The notes under the pieces: generated by a model
Told to the model about the DNA's origin: nothing
Database searches by the model: none
Seen by the model: the letters and a program-made list of their open reading frames with translations, nothing else
Program-made: the position numbers and the translations under genes
In this document: piece by piece, positions 14,458 through 23,600 of the stretch
Layout of the letters: each line of letters starts with the position of its first letter
How positions within the stretch are numbered: position 1 is the first letter of the stretch
Assembly (NCBI RefSeq): GCF_014836935.1
Contig: NZ_JACSPW010000022.1
Location: forward strand, 1-46,569
Source of the DNA: Solibacillus merdavium
Lineage (GTDB): Bacteria; Bacillota; Bacilli; Bacillales_A; Planococcaceae
Reading direction: 5' to 3'
Length of the DNA stretch: 46,569 nucleotides

Positions 14458-15765
14458 ATGACAAACGAAGCTTTAGAATTATCGATTAACTTAGTATGGG
14501 TAATGCTTGGTGCATTTTTCGTTTTCTTCATGCATGCTGGGTTTGCAATGGTTGAAGCAGGATTTACTCGCTCTAAAAATGCGGTCAATATATTAATGAA
14601 GAATATTTTAACAATTTCAATCGGCGGTATTGTCTATTTTGCAGTTGGCTACGCCATAATGTTTGGTGACACAGCAAACGGACTTATCGGTACTTCTGGT
14701 TTTGCATTAAGCGGTGTTGATGACATTGCCTTCTTCGTATTCCAAGCTATGTTCGCTGCAACATGCGCCACTATTATTTCAGGTGCTGTTGCTGAACGTA
14801 CCAACATTGTTGCCTATATGGCGTTAGTAGTAGTTATGACAGCATTCATTTATCCTGTTGTTGGGCATTGGATTTGGCAAGGTGATGGTTGGTTAACAGC
14901 ATTAGGCTTCACTGATTTCGCAGGATCCACAGTCGTTCACTTAACTGGTGCAGTTGGTGCATTAGTTGTTGCAGCAATGGTTGGTCCTCGTGTAGGGAAA
15001 TATGCAAAAGGCGTCGTGAATGTAATTCCAGGTCATTCAATTCCACTTGGCGCATTAGGTGTATTCATTTTATGGTTAGGTTGGTATGGCTTCAATGGTG
15101 CTTCAACTTTAGCTGCCGACCCATCATTAGTTCCAGGCGTTATTGCAAATACATTTTTAGCTGCATCAGCGGGTGTTATTGCTACAGCATTTTACACTCG
15201 TTTGCGTTACGGCTTTATCGATGGTTCTTTAACATTAAACGGAGCTTTAGCAGGCTTAGTTAGTATTACAGCAGGTGCTGCAAACTTAAGCATTGTCGGT
15301 GCTATTATCGCAGGGGCTATCGGCGGTTTCATTTTAGTGGAAGCTGTACGCTTCATTGATCATAAGTTAAAAGTTGATGACCCAGTTGGAGCAGTAGCAG
15401 TACATGGTGTTGCCGGTATTTGGGGAACATTAGCTGTTGGTCTATTTGATATTACTGGTGGAGGTCTTTTATATGGTGGGGGCGCAACATTGCTTGGCGT
15501 GCAGGCATTAGGCGTTGTAGCAATTATTGCTTGGACTGCCAGCACAGTCGCTCTTTCTACTCTTGTCATTAAAGCCTTCATCCCATTACGTGTAACTCAT
15601 GAAGAAGAAGTACAGGGCTTAGACATTGCAGAACATGGTGCATATGCATATGAAATGCAAGACACTTTCAAAGGTGTTATAAAATCAAATGATAGTTTTG
15701 CCCAACGTTTAACTAACTTAGGCAAAGTATCATCCAGTCAAAATGTACAAGAAAAGCGGATATAA
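14458..15765 (+). CDS. amtB: Ammonium transporter
   Basis: A 435-residue Amt/Mep/Rh channel with eleven membrane helices; the N-terminus NLVWVMLGAFFVFFMHAGFAMVEAG... is diagnostic. The pore's twin histidines are seen in STVVHLTGAVGALV and AVHGVAGIWGTLAVGLF, and the Phe/Trp gate region is GHWIWQGDGWL. It conducts ammonium or ammonia inward at low external ammonium. The C-terminal tail (after KAFIPLRVTHEEEVQGLDIAEHG) is the cytoplasmic arm contacted by GlnK. AAAGGAGG precedes the start. glnK-amtB corresponds to B. subtilis nrgB-nrgA, but with glnK first. Confidence 0.96.
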   Translation: MTNEALELSINLVWVMLGAFFVFFMHAGFAMVEAGFTRSKNAVNILMKNILTISIGGIVYFAVGYAIMFGDTANGLIGTSGFALSGVDDIAFFVFQAMFAATCATIISGAVAERTNIVAYMALVVVMTAFIYPVVGHWIWQGDGWLTALGFTDFAGSTVVHLTGAVGALVVAAMVGPRVGKYAKGVVNVIPGHSIPLGALGVFILWLGWYGFNGASTLAADPSLVPGVIANTFLAASAGVIATAFYTRLRYGFIDGSLTLNGALAGLVSITAGAANLSIVGAIIAGAIGGFILVEAVRFIDHKLKVDDPVGAVAVHGVAGIWGTLAVGLFDITGGGLLYGGGATLLGVQALGVVAIIAWTASTVALSTLVIKAFIPLRVTHEEEVQGLDIAEHGAYAYEMQDTFKGVIKSNDSFAQRLTNLGKVSSSQNVQEKRI

Positions 15766-15806
15766 ATATATCCCCTGAATTTCATGCTCCCAGAAAACCA
15801 AAAAAT

Positions 15807-15838
15807 GAAGTGTGTGCCCCTTCCCCTTCACACACTTC
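15807..15838 (+). terminator. Possible terminator after amtB
   Basis: GAAGTGTGTG (15807-15816) pairs perfectly with CACACACTTC (15829-15838). The following bases are C-rich before CTTTT, so the T-run is poor. A second hairpin at 15871-15904 followed by TCTTTTT may share the role. Confidence 0.5.
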
Positions 15839-15864
15839 CACCCCATTCTTTTATATAATCGAGA

Positions 15865-15911
15865 AGGAGGCTGTCTTAAAAGTCAAAACCGACTTTTAAT
15901 TCAGTCTTTTT
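15865..15911. repeat. Inverted repeat resembling an insertion-sequence end
   Basis: GGAGGCTGTCTTAAAAGTC leads into a perfect nine-base inverted repeat TTAAAAGTC (15876-15884) / GACTTTTAA (15891-15899), extended by CTG/CAG. The text resembles the GGCTGTC..AAAAGTC termini of some insertion sequences (IS1182 and similar families, from memory). No transposase is present. It could equally be just a terminator, since TCTTTTT follows. Confidence 0.35.
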
Positions 15912-15965
15912 ACTTACTTAAAACTCCAGCGGTTCGGATTTTCCGATATTCTAATAGTACAAAGC

Positions 15966-15993
15966 TTGAGCAACTGAAAGTCAAACTTATAAT
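15966..15993 (+). promoter_or_regulatory. Candidate promoter of proline dehydrogenase gene (distal)
   Basis: TTGAGC (15966-15971), 16 bases, TATAAT (15988-15993). It lies 80 bases before the coding start. Confidence 0.5.
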
Positions 15994-16028
15994 ATGAGGA
16001 TGAATGCTAATGTCTATAAATAACGCTA

Positions 16029-16037
16029 TGGTATAAT
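16029..16037 (+). promoter_or_regulatory. Candidate extended -10 promoter of proline dehydrogenase gene (proximal)
   Basis: TGGTATAAT is a full extended -10 element (TGnTATAAT), 36 bases before the start codon. No good -35 box stands 17 bases upstream, which is common for extended -10 promoters. Confidence 0.5.
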
Positions 16038-16073
16038 TTTTAGGAAAATAACGAATTTTAAGGAGATGTTTCT

Positions 16074-17045
16074 ATGGCTTTACGTGATTTTTTCATTTCA
16101 TTATCGGAAAACCAAGCACTTAGCAACGCTGCTCATCAATACGGTTTAAAGCTCGGTGCACAAAGCGTTGTGGCGGGGACAAGCTTAGAAGAAGCAATTA
16201 CGAGCATTCGAAAACTAAATGAACAAGGCATTTCATGTACAGTGGATAGTTTAGGTGAATTTGTTTCCGATGAAGGAGAAGCTGTAAAAGCAAAAGAAGA
16301 AATTTTAGCATTAATCGAAGCTATTCATCTAGAAGAATTGGATGCACATATTTCTTTAAAACCTTCACAGCTTGGACTCGATATTGATATTGATTTTTGT
16401 TATGACAACTTACGTGACATTGTTGAACGAGCTTATGAGTATGGTATTTTTGTCAACTTTGATATGGAGGATTATAAACGTCTGCAACCATCATTTGATA
16501 TGCTGGAAGAGCTTGCAAAATCATTTGATAATGTGGGTACCGTTATCCAGGCGTATTTCCACCGCGCAAAGGATGATGCCGAGCAATTTAAAGACTACCG
16601 TCTGCGTATTGTAAAAGGAGCGTATAAAGAGCCCGAAGAAGTAGCCTACCAAGACAAACTAGATATTGATATTAACTTTATCGAACTAATTGAATACCAT
16701 TTAGCTCACGGTCATTTCACATCGATTGCAACACATGATCATAATATTATTAAACACGTAAAATATTTCGTTGAGCAATACGATATTCCGAAAGAAAAAT
16801 TCGAGTTCCAGATGCTTTACGGCTTCCGGAAGGATTTACAGCTGGAGCTTGCACGCGAAGGCTACCAAGTCTGTGTATATGTCCCATATGGCAAGGATTG
16901 GTACGGATATTTTATGCGTCGTCTTGCTGAGCGTCCGCAAAATATTTCGCTCGTAACAAAGCAAGTATTCAATAAAAAGACGAACACCATATTAGCCGTA
17001 GCAGCCGGTGCATTCGTCCTTGGCCGTTTAACGAAAAAAGATTAA
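16074..17045 (+). CDS. Proline dehydrogenase
   Basis: Oxidises L-proline to pyrroline-5-carboxylate using FAD. The 323-residue protein contains the monofunctional PRODH barrel: RIVKGAYKEPEEVAY, SIATHDHNII, FEFQMLYGFR and the C-terminal signature YVPYGKDWYGYFMRRLAERP. Those conserved Arg-Arg and Tyr residues bind proline's carboxylate. After the barrel about 20 residues form a hydrophobic tail (ILAVAAGAFVLGRLTKKD), absent from many relatives, which may tether the enzyme to the membrane near its quinone acceptor. No pyrroline-5-carboxylate dehydrogenase gene is adjacent. AAGGAGATG lies ahead of the ATG. Confidence 0.93.
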   Translation: MALRDFFISLSENQALSNAAHQYGLKLGAQSVVAGTSLEEAITSIRKLNEQGISCTVDSLGEFVSDEGEAVKAKEEILALIEAIHLEELDAHISLKPSQLGLDIDIDFCYDNLRDIVERAYEYGIFVNFDMEDYKRLQPSFDMLEELAKSFDNVGTVIQAYFHRAKDDAEQFKDYRLRIVKGAYKEPEEVAYQDKLDIDINFIELIEYHLAHGHFTSIATHDHNIIKHVKYFVEQYDIPKEKFEFQMLYGFRKDLQLELAREGYQVCVYVPYGKDWYGYFMRRLAERPQNISLVTKQVFNKKTNTILAVAAGAFVLGRLTKKD

Positions 17046-17056
17046 TTACGCTAAAT

Positions 17057-17097
17057 AAAATGCTTCGCCTACTCGTCAAAAGTAAGCGAAGCATTTT
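17057..17097. terminator. Bidirectional Rho-independent terminator
   Basis: AAAATGCTTCGC (17057-17068) pairs perfectly with GCGAAGCATTTT (17086-17097) between two convergent genes. It serves the proline dehydrogenase gene on the plus strand and desR on the minus strand; its right arm reaches into the desR stop codon. Confidence 0.9.
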
Positions 17098-17701
17098 ATT
17101 TATTCCAGCCCTTTTCTTTAAACCGGGCTATTGCTTCAATTCGATTCCCCACTCCCAGCTTATCTAAGATGGTAGAAATATAGTTACGTACTGTACCAGC
17201 AGATAAGAAAAGCTCTGCTGCAATTTCCTTCGTCGTTTTCCCTTCTGCAACGAGTTCGAGCACTTGGCTTTCACGTTCAGTTAACGGGTTTTCACTGTCA
17301 TCTTCATATACAAAGTCCACAAGCTCCGGTGCATAAATACGACGACCATCCATAATAATTCGAATGGAATTGACAAGCTCCTCAATCGGGCTATCCTTCA
17401 GCAAATACCCGCGCACTCCCGCCTTTCGCGCCCTTTCAAAATAGCCAGGACGTGCAAAGGTTGTTAAAATAATTATTTTACAATCGTTTTCCCGTAAGGC
17501 CTCAGCAGCATCTAATCCGGTTTTTATCGGCATTTCAATATCCATAATACATATGTCGGGTTTTAATTCCGTTACCATATCAATTGCTTCTTCACCGTTT
17601 TTTGCAAGACCAACTACTTCCATATCATCTTCCATACTAAGCAGTGATTTCATTGCCCCAAGTAGCATACCCTGATCTTCTGCAATAACAATTCGAATCA
17701 T
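17096..17701 (-). CDS. desR: Response regulator of membrane fluidity
   Basis: A 201-residue NarL-type regulator. The receiver domain (1-120) has the acidic pocket AEDQ, phosphoacceptor Asp54 in CIMDIEMP, and TTFARPGYFERA with the switch Thr and KD later. The C-terminal LuxR-type helix-turn-helix runs LTERESQVLELVAEGKTTKEIA to GTVRNYISTILDKLG. The size, Asp54 and the neighbouring kinase and desaturase genes match B. subtilis DesR, which activates des after a cold shift. Its start overlaps the end of desK by four bases. Confidence 0.93.
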   Translation of the reverse strand: MIRIVIAEDQGMLLGAMKSLLSMEDDMEVVGLAKNGEEAIDMVTELKPDICIMDIEMPIKTGLDAAEALRENDCKIIILTTFARPGYFERARKAGVRGYLLKDSPIEELVNSIRIIMDGRRIYAPELVDFVYEDDSENPLTERESQVLELVAEGKTTKEIAAELFLSAGTVRNYISTILDKLGVGNRIEAIARFKEKGWNK

Positions 17702-18834
17702 TTCTTGTTCTCCCCCTTTTGGTGCGTAATAGCTAACGGTATTTTTAAAACAACCGTTGTCCCATCACCATTTTCTATTTCAAGCGAGCCATTAATAAAC
17801 TCTATACGCTCCTGCATCCCCTTTAAACCATTGCCACCTTCTAATTCATGAGAACGTTTGAAACCAATACCATTATCTTGTATCGTCATTTTAAACTCGT
17901 CATCGCTTTGGTAAAAATTGATCCGACAAATTGTTGCCTTACTATGCTTTACAATATTTGTTACAGCCTCTTTTAAACACATGCTTATTACATTTTCCGC
18001 CAAAGTAGGCATATTAATTTCTCTTTTATCACCGTTTAATCGAAGTTTAATTTGTGCGGCTTTTAATATCTGTTCTACTCTGTATAGCTCTTCCTCAATA
18101 CGAACAGCCCGCATATCCGCGACTAGCTCTCGCACTTCTTTTAAGGCAAGTCTCGCCGCTTGACGAATATCCTTTATTTCCAAAATCGCCTGTTCTGGAT
18201 TTTTTTCCACTAACCTTGCAGCCAAGTCACTTTTAAGACCGATCATTGAAAGCTTTTGACCTAGTGTATCATGTAAATCACGTGCAATACGCTGACGCTC
18301 TTCAAATATCGTTAATTCTGAAATGCGTTCACGTGCCGTTTCCAGCTCACCTTCCAAATTTTCACGTTTCGTTCTCGAATATAATGTAAACGGTAATAGT
18401 ACAACACCAAGTACATTAATAATTATGAACGGGGTTTGCGATATAAATAATTCAAGGAAAATAAAATATCCTCCAACTATCGATAGAACGGTAAAACCGA
18501 TATGTAAACCATACATAATATAAAACCCAACTGCCTGCCTTATATTACCAATAAAAAATGCAGTAAATAAAGATAGATATACATAACCAAACACAAGTGT
18601 CATTACTATATTGAGCACCATTTGGAAACTGATCCACATATACTTTAGCCCAGGCTTAGCCGTGAAAGAAAAGTAATGGCATAAAAAATAAGCCAATATT
18701 AAATTGATTCCTAATATAATTTGCCACAATGTGAAGGATTGGATAATAAAGAAAAATGGCATAATACAAAAGATTATCCATATATAAATACTTAACATCG
18801 GACTTTTCGGGATGATACTATACCAAGTTTGCAT
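17698..18834 (-). CDS. desK: Thermosensor histidine kinase
   Basis: A 378-residue kinase with about five membrane helices in residues 15-152, a coiled linker (ENLEGELETARERISEL) and a HisKA_3 domain. The phosphorylated histidine falls at His188 in RIARDLHDTLGQ, the same number as in B. subtilis DesK. The ATP-binding domain has N (CLKEAVTNIVKHSKA), G1 (IQDNGIGF) and G2 (GNGLKGMQERIE) boxes. In the B. subtilis model the kinase measures membrane thickness and order and phosphorylates DesR when the membrane stiffens. A terminator separates it from des, so it needs either read-through or its own promoter. Confidence 0.93.
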   Translation of the reverse strand: MQTWYSIIPKSPMLSIYIWIIFCIMPFFFIIQSFTLWQIILGINLILAYFLCHYFSFTAKPGLKYMWISFQMVLNIVMTLVFGYVYLSLFTAFFIGNIRQAVGFYIMYGLHIGFTVLSIVGGYFIFLELFISQTPFIIINVLGVVLLPFTLYSRTKRENLEGELETARERISELTIFEERQRIARDLHDTLGQKLSMIGLKSDLAARLVEKNPEQAILEIKDIRQAARLALKEVRELVADMRAVRIEEELYRVEQILKAAQIKLRLNGDKREINMPTLAENVISMCLKEAVTNIVKHSKATICRINFYQSDDEFKMTIQDNGIGFKRSHELEGGNGLKGMQERIEFINGSLEIENGDGTTVVLKIPLAITHQKGENKK

Positions 18835-18870
18835 AATAGCCTCGATTCTCTTTTTTCTTTATTCTATAAT

Positions 18871-18909
18871 AAAACAGGTATCTCAATCCATGGTTGAGAT
18901 ACCTGTTTT
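18871..18909 (-). terminator. Terminator between des and desK
   Basis: A perfect 16-base-pair stem (18871-18886 with 18894-18909, outer bases AAAACAGG) with a seven-base loop is followed on the minus strand by ATTATAG after the TTTT arm. It separates the desaturase from the two-component genes. Confidence 0.9.
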
Positions 18910-18918
18910 TTAATGAAG

Positions 18919-19962
18919 TTAGTTAGTAAGTGTTTTATCACGTGTTTTATCACGCTTTGTTTCGCGTTCTGCCGCTTCTTTAAACGTAACAAAACGGTAG
19001 TTTTCCGGATCATATAACTTGTAGCGAATTGATTCTAGACTTGTCTTTAATGTGATCGTTGTCGCCTGCTGAAGCGGTTTAATTGACTCATGTGCATCTT
19101 CAAGTTTGTAGTTTGGTACACGCGGCGATAAATGGTGCACATGGTGGAAGCCGATATTACCAGTCACCCATTGTAGAATCTTTGGTAATTTATAATATGA
19201 ACTTCCTTCTACAGCAGCTTTAACATAATCCCACTCAGAATCTACTTCAAAGTACGAATCTTCGTAAGTATGTTGGATATAGAACAACCAAATACCTAAA
19301 GCACCTGCGATAAATAGTGTTAATCCGTGGACTAATAAAAATGTCGTCCAACCAAATATTAAAATAAGAGTTGTACAAATCGCTAATAATACAATGTTTG
19401 TAAAATACGTATTTAAACGTTCTTTTCGTTTTGCATCTTTGCGGTTTACGCGATTTAATATAAGTACCATAAATAGTGGCCCTAAGCCAAACATAACAAT
19501 TGGGTTACGGTAAAAACGGTAACCTATACGACCTAACTTTGATTTTTCGAGGTATTCGTCCACTGTAAGCATATCAATATCGCCAATACCACGCTTATCC
19601 AAGTTCGAACTTGTTGCGTGATGAATCGTATGCTCACGTTTCCATTTTTCATATGGGAATGATGTTAAAAGCCCAGTGATATTCCCAATAATTGCATTCG
19701 CTTTTTTATTCTGGAAAAATGAACCATGTGTACAATCATGGAAAATAATAAATGCACGAATTACAAAACCTGAAGCAAGAATACTACAAAGCGCTGTGAA
19801 CCAAGGTGAATATTGCAACAATACATAACCTGCTCCCCAAATCAATAAAAGTGGTCCCAGCGTATTTATTAGTTGTTGAATACTAAGTCTTGTTTCTGAT
19901 TTTGCGAACGGCGCTACATCTTTTCGTAGTTGCTTTGTTTTCTCTGCATGTATGTTTGCCAT
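18919..19962 (-). CDS. des: Acyl-lipid fatty acid desaturase
   Basis: A 347-residue integral membrane di-iron desaturase that introduces a double bond into the acyl chains of existing phospholipids (the Delta5 position in B. subtilis Des). The three histidine clusters that bind iron are visible: HDCTHGSFF, REHTIHHATS and GFHHVHHLSP. Four hydrophobic segments surround them. The gene stands first in des-desK-desR, as in B. subtilis, and a DesR-like operator lies about 100 bases upstream. The order of genes and the boxes make the assignment firm; the exact double-bond position is not visible. Confidence 0.94.
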   Translation of the reverse strand: MANIHAEKTKQLRKDVAPFAKSETRLSIQQLINTLGPLLLIWGAGYVLLQYSPWFTALCSILASGFVIRAFIIFHDCTHGSFFQNKKANAIIGNITGLLTSFPYEKWKREHTIHHATSSNLDKRGIGDIDMLTVDEYLEKSKLGRIGYRFYRNPIVMFGLGPLFMVLILNRVNRKDAKRKERLNTYFTNIVLLAICTTLILIFGWTTFLLVHGLTLFIAGALGIWLFYIQHTYEDSYFEVDSEWDYVKAAVEGSSYYKLPKILQWVTGNIGFHHVHHLSPRVPNYKLEDAHESIKPLQQATTITLKTSLESIRYKLYDPENYRFVTFKEAAERETKRDKTRDKTLTN

Positions 19963-20051
19963 GTGTTAATCCCTCTTTCCTGTAAAAATAATTAATTACA
20001 TCGTACAAAAAGGACACACATGACGAAACGCTCAAATATCACATCTTTTTT

Positions 20052-20070
20052 ATGACAGTTGTCATATGAC
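20052..20070 (-). promoter_or_regulatory. Candidate DesR operator upstream of des
   Basis: ATGACA-GT-TGTCAT (20052-20065) overlaps the perfect palindrome GTCATATGAC (20061-20070). The centre is about 66 bases before a likely start point, whose -10 would be TACGAT (20000-20005) with a poor -35. The B. subtilis des promoter is likewise activated by DesR from roughly -30 to -75. Confidence 0.55.
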
Positions 20071-20092
20071 CAGGTAACAAACAAAGGCTACA

Positions 20093-20605
20093 TTAATATT
20101 CCAGCGGATTTTCTGGCCCTTCAAGATCTAGCTGATAAAACACCAAATCCAACCAACGACCAAACTTATATCCTGCATTGCGGACCGTTCCGCTGTACGT
20201 AAACCCTAGCTTCTCATGAATTTTTATACTCGCTGTATTTTCTTTATCGATACAGCCGACCATTGTTTTCACACCATTTACATTCGCCTCTTCTATGAGC
20301 CAATGCATGAGTTTACTGGCAATTCCCTTTTTATAATGATTTTTATGCACATATACCGAATGTTCTACTGTATATTGAAAGGCCGGATAAGCACGGAAGC
20401 TTCCGTACGTAGCATAGCCCGCTACTTCCCCATCAACATCAAACACAACTAATGGTTCGCCGGCATTTTGCTTTTGTTTAAACCAGTGAATTCTTTGTTC
20501 CAACGTTTGTTCCTTATACATATAAATAGCTGTGGAATTTATGACATTGTCATTAAATATCTCTAAAATTGTCGGTACATCTTCCTTTGTCGCTCGTCGA
20601 ATCAT
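20093..20605 (-). CDS. GNAT acetyltransferase, phosphinothricin acetyltransferase-like
   Basis: A 170-residue acetyltransferase. The N-terminus MIRRATKEDVPTILEIFND, the segment EVAGYATYGSFR and the acetyl-CoA motif VHKNHYKKGIASKLM, followed by CIDKENTASIKIHEKLGF and ending in the aromatic KFGRWLDLVFYQ, are characteristic of the PAT/YwnH subgroup. Such enzymes acetylate phosphinothricin, methionine sulfoximine or related amino acids. It stands just downstream of the yitJ-metH pair but with a terminator in between, so I infer no pathway link. AGGAGGG precedes the ATG. Confidence 0.88.
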   Translation of the reverse strand: MIRRATKEDVPTILEIFNDNVINSTAIYMYKEQTLEQRIHWFKQKQNAGEPLVVFDVDGEVAGYATYGSFRAYPAFQYTVEHSVYVHKNHYKKGIASKLMHWLIEEANVNGVKTMVGCIDKENTASIKIHEKLGFTYSGTVRNAGYKFGRWLDLVFYQLDLEGPENPLEY

Positions 20606-20626
20606 ATATTCCCTCCTCTAGGTAGC

Positions 20627-20665
20627 AAAAGCCGCATCACCCTAAAATGCGGCGAAACGGCTTTT
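20627..20665 (-). terminator. Terminator after metH
   Basis: On the minus strand AAAAGCCG (20658-20665) pairs with CGGCTTTT (20627-20634). A competing inner stem GCCGCA/TGCGGC (20631-20636 with 20648-20653) shares part of it. The T-run is four bases. It lies right after the metH stop. Confidence 0.7.
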
Positions 20666-20668
20666 GAA

Positions 20669-23600
20669 TTATACGTTGAAGTAGCGTGCATCCGGATGTG
20701 CAAACACAATCGCTGATACACTTGCTTCAGGTTCCATCATAAAGCCCTCTGTTAATTGTACACCAATTTTTTCTGGCTTTAATAGATGAAATAGCTTTTC
20801 CTGATCTTCTAAATTTGGACATGCAGGATAACCGAAGCTGAAACGTTGCCCTTGGTATTTAGCAGCAAATCTATCACGCATTGTAAAATCTGTCGCATCT
20901 GGGAAGCCCCATTGATCACGTATTTCCTGGTGAATACGTTCAGCAAAACCTTCAGCAAGTTCTAGTGCAGTCGCCTGCAATGCATGGCTTTCCAAAAATT
21001 TTCCTGCTTCTTTCAACTCATTTGCCTGTTTGCTCACACCTTTACCTGCTGTCACGACCATTAATGCAATGTAATCCATCTCTCCGCTATCGACCGACTT
21101 CAGGTAATCCGACAAGCATAGGAATGGCTCAACCTGCTGGCGCGGGAACGTAAAACGCTGGATTTCTGTTTTCGCATCTTCAGGACTATATACAACTACA
21201 TCATCACCATCTGATTGAGCAGGGAAAAACTGATACATACCTGATGCGCTTAATACATTACTTTTCAAATATTGATTTACTAAATCATTCAATAAAATTG
21301 CACGGTCATCCTGATCAGCAAGCATTTGCTCTAAATTACCCTTTAACCCTAAGTGATGCCCGATTAATGTACGCATATTTACATATGGGTGTAAATGGGC
21401 AATAGAGTATTCTGGTTTAATATGCGGCACAAAATCTTTCGGCTTCCACACTTCCGCATCCTTCACTGTACGAACTGGCTTAACGGCAACTGCAACTGGT
21501 CGAGCCGCGCGTTTTGCGTCTGATTCCAGTCGTTTTTCCCGAGAATCACGTAACTCTTCCAATAGTACTTCACGCTCATTTACATTCATTAAGCGATTTG
21601 CCTGTTCTAACCCTTGCATCGCATCTTTTGAATAAATGACAGGTCCATCATATTGAGCGGCAATTTTTGTTTCTGTAAAGCGTCGGGATAATGCTGCCCC
21701 CCCTACTAAAATCGGCACATCAATGCCTGCTTCTTTGAAGTCCTGTGCTGTAATGACCATTTGCTGAGCTGATTTTACGAGTAATCCCGATAAACCGATA
21801 AAATCCGGCTTTTCTTTACGAATTGCTTCAATAAGCTGGGCTGGCGTTACTTTAATCCCTAAATCAACAACACGAAAACCGTTATTACTTAATATAATAT
21901 CGACTAAGTTTTTTCCGATATCATGTACGTCACCTTTAACAGTTGCTAATACCATTGTTCCTTTATTAGCACTCGTATCGCCCTTTTCCATAAATTGCTC
22001 TAAATGAGCGACTGCTGCTTTCATGACACCTGCACTTTGAAGTACTTCAGCTACAATTAATTGGTTTTCATTAAATAACCGGCCTACCTCTGCCATTCCT
22101 GCCATTAACGGACCATTTATAATATCAAGTGGGGCATCGAATTTTTCAAGTGCCGCATTTAGATCTTCAATTAAGCCTTCTTTCGTACCTTCTAATATGT
22201 AATACGCGAGGCGTTCTTCTACTGTTGCCGGTAATTCTTTAACGACTGCATCCTTCTTTTTGTCACGATAAAAGTCTGTAAATACAGCCAGTGTTTCATC
22301 ATTTGTATTGAATATTAAATCGTTCGCCAGTTTGATTTCCTGTTCCGGAATCGATGCATACCGCTCTAGCTTTTCAGTATTTACGATTGCATAGTCCAAA
22401 CCTGCTTGTGTACAGTGGTATAAATACACCGCATTTAACACTTCACGACCTACTGGTGGTAAACCGAACGAAACATTACTTACACCGAGTACTGTTAAAC
22501 AGCCAGGTAAATGTTCTTTAATGAGGCGAATTCCTTCAATTGTTTCCTCAGCGGCACCAATATATTGTTCATCGCCTGTACCAACTGGGAACATTAGCGG
22601 GTCAAAGATAATATCCTCTGCTGCCATCCCCCATTTTTCCGTAAGCAGCTCGTATGAACGCTTGGCAACTTCCAGTTTTTTCTCGCGTGTAACTGCCATT
22701 CCCGTTTCATCAATTGTTCCTACAACAAGTGCGGCACCGTATTTTTTCACAAGTGGCATTACCGCATCAAAGCGCTCTTCCCCATCTTCCAAGTTAATGG
22801 AGTTGATAATCGCTTTACCTTGCGAGAACTTTAGTGCAACTTCCATTACTTTTTCGTCGGTTGAATCTATTACGAGTGGCACCTTTACCTTTTTTACAAC
22901 TTCCTGCATAAAATTTTTCATATCTTCTACTTCATCACGGTCTGGGTTTGCTAAACAAATATCAATTACATGCGCCCCATTCTTCACTTGCGCACGTGCA
23001 ATTTCCGCTGCTTCCTCAAACTTCCCGTCAACAATCAAGTTTTTAAATTTACGCGAACCAATTACGTTTGTTCGCTCTCCGATAAATAACGGACGCATCG
23101 ATTCATCATATTGCAAAGGCTCAATACCCGATACGACATGTCCATGTGTAATGGCTTTCGGCTCGCGTGGTTTATGGCCTTCTACTGCTTTTCGAATTGC
23201 TGCAATATGCGCAGGTGTCGTCCCGCAACATCCGCCGACAATGTTTAGCCAGCCTTTTTCTGCGAAACCTTTCAATTTTTTGGATAATGAATCCGGCGTT
23301 TCATGATAACAACCTTCCTCATCCGGTAAACCGGCATTTGGGTAACAACTAATATAACCAGTCGAAAGCTCTGCCAACGAACGAATATGATCGGTCATAA
23401 ATTCCGGACCTGTCGCACAGTTTAATCCGACAGACAATGGTTTAATATGTTCAATCGAGATATAAAATGCCTCAATTGATTGTCCAGCAAGCGTTGTTCC
23501 CATTGGCTCAATTGTCCCTGAAATCATAACTGGCAGCTCTTTACCAAGCTCCTCAAATGCCCGGTGGATTGCAATCGTCCCCGCTTTCACATTAAGCATA

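Noticed and set aside
22521-23306. 261-codon open frame on the plus strand opposite metH
   Set aside because: It lies wholly within the coding strand of metH, has a Ser/Thr-rich composition typical of antisense shadows, and no ribosome-binding site.
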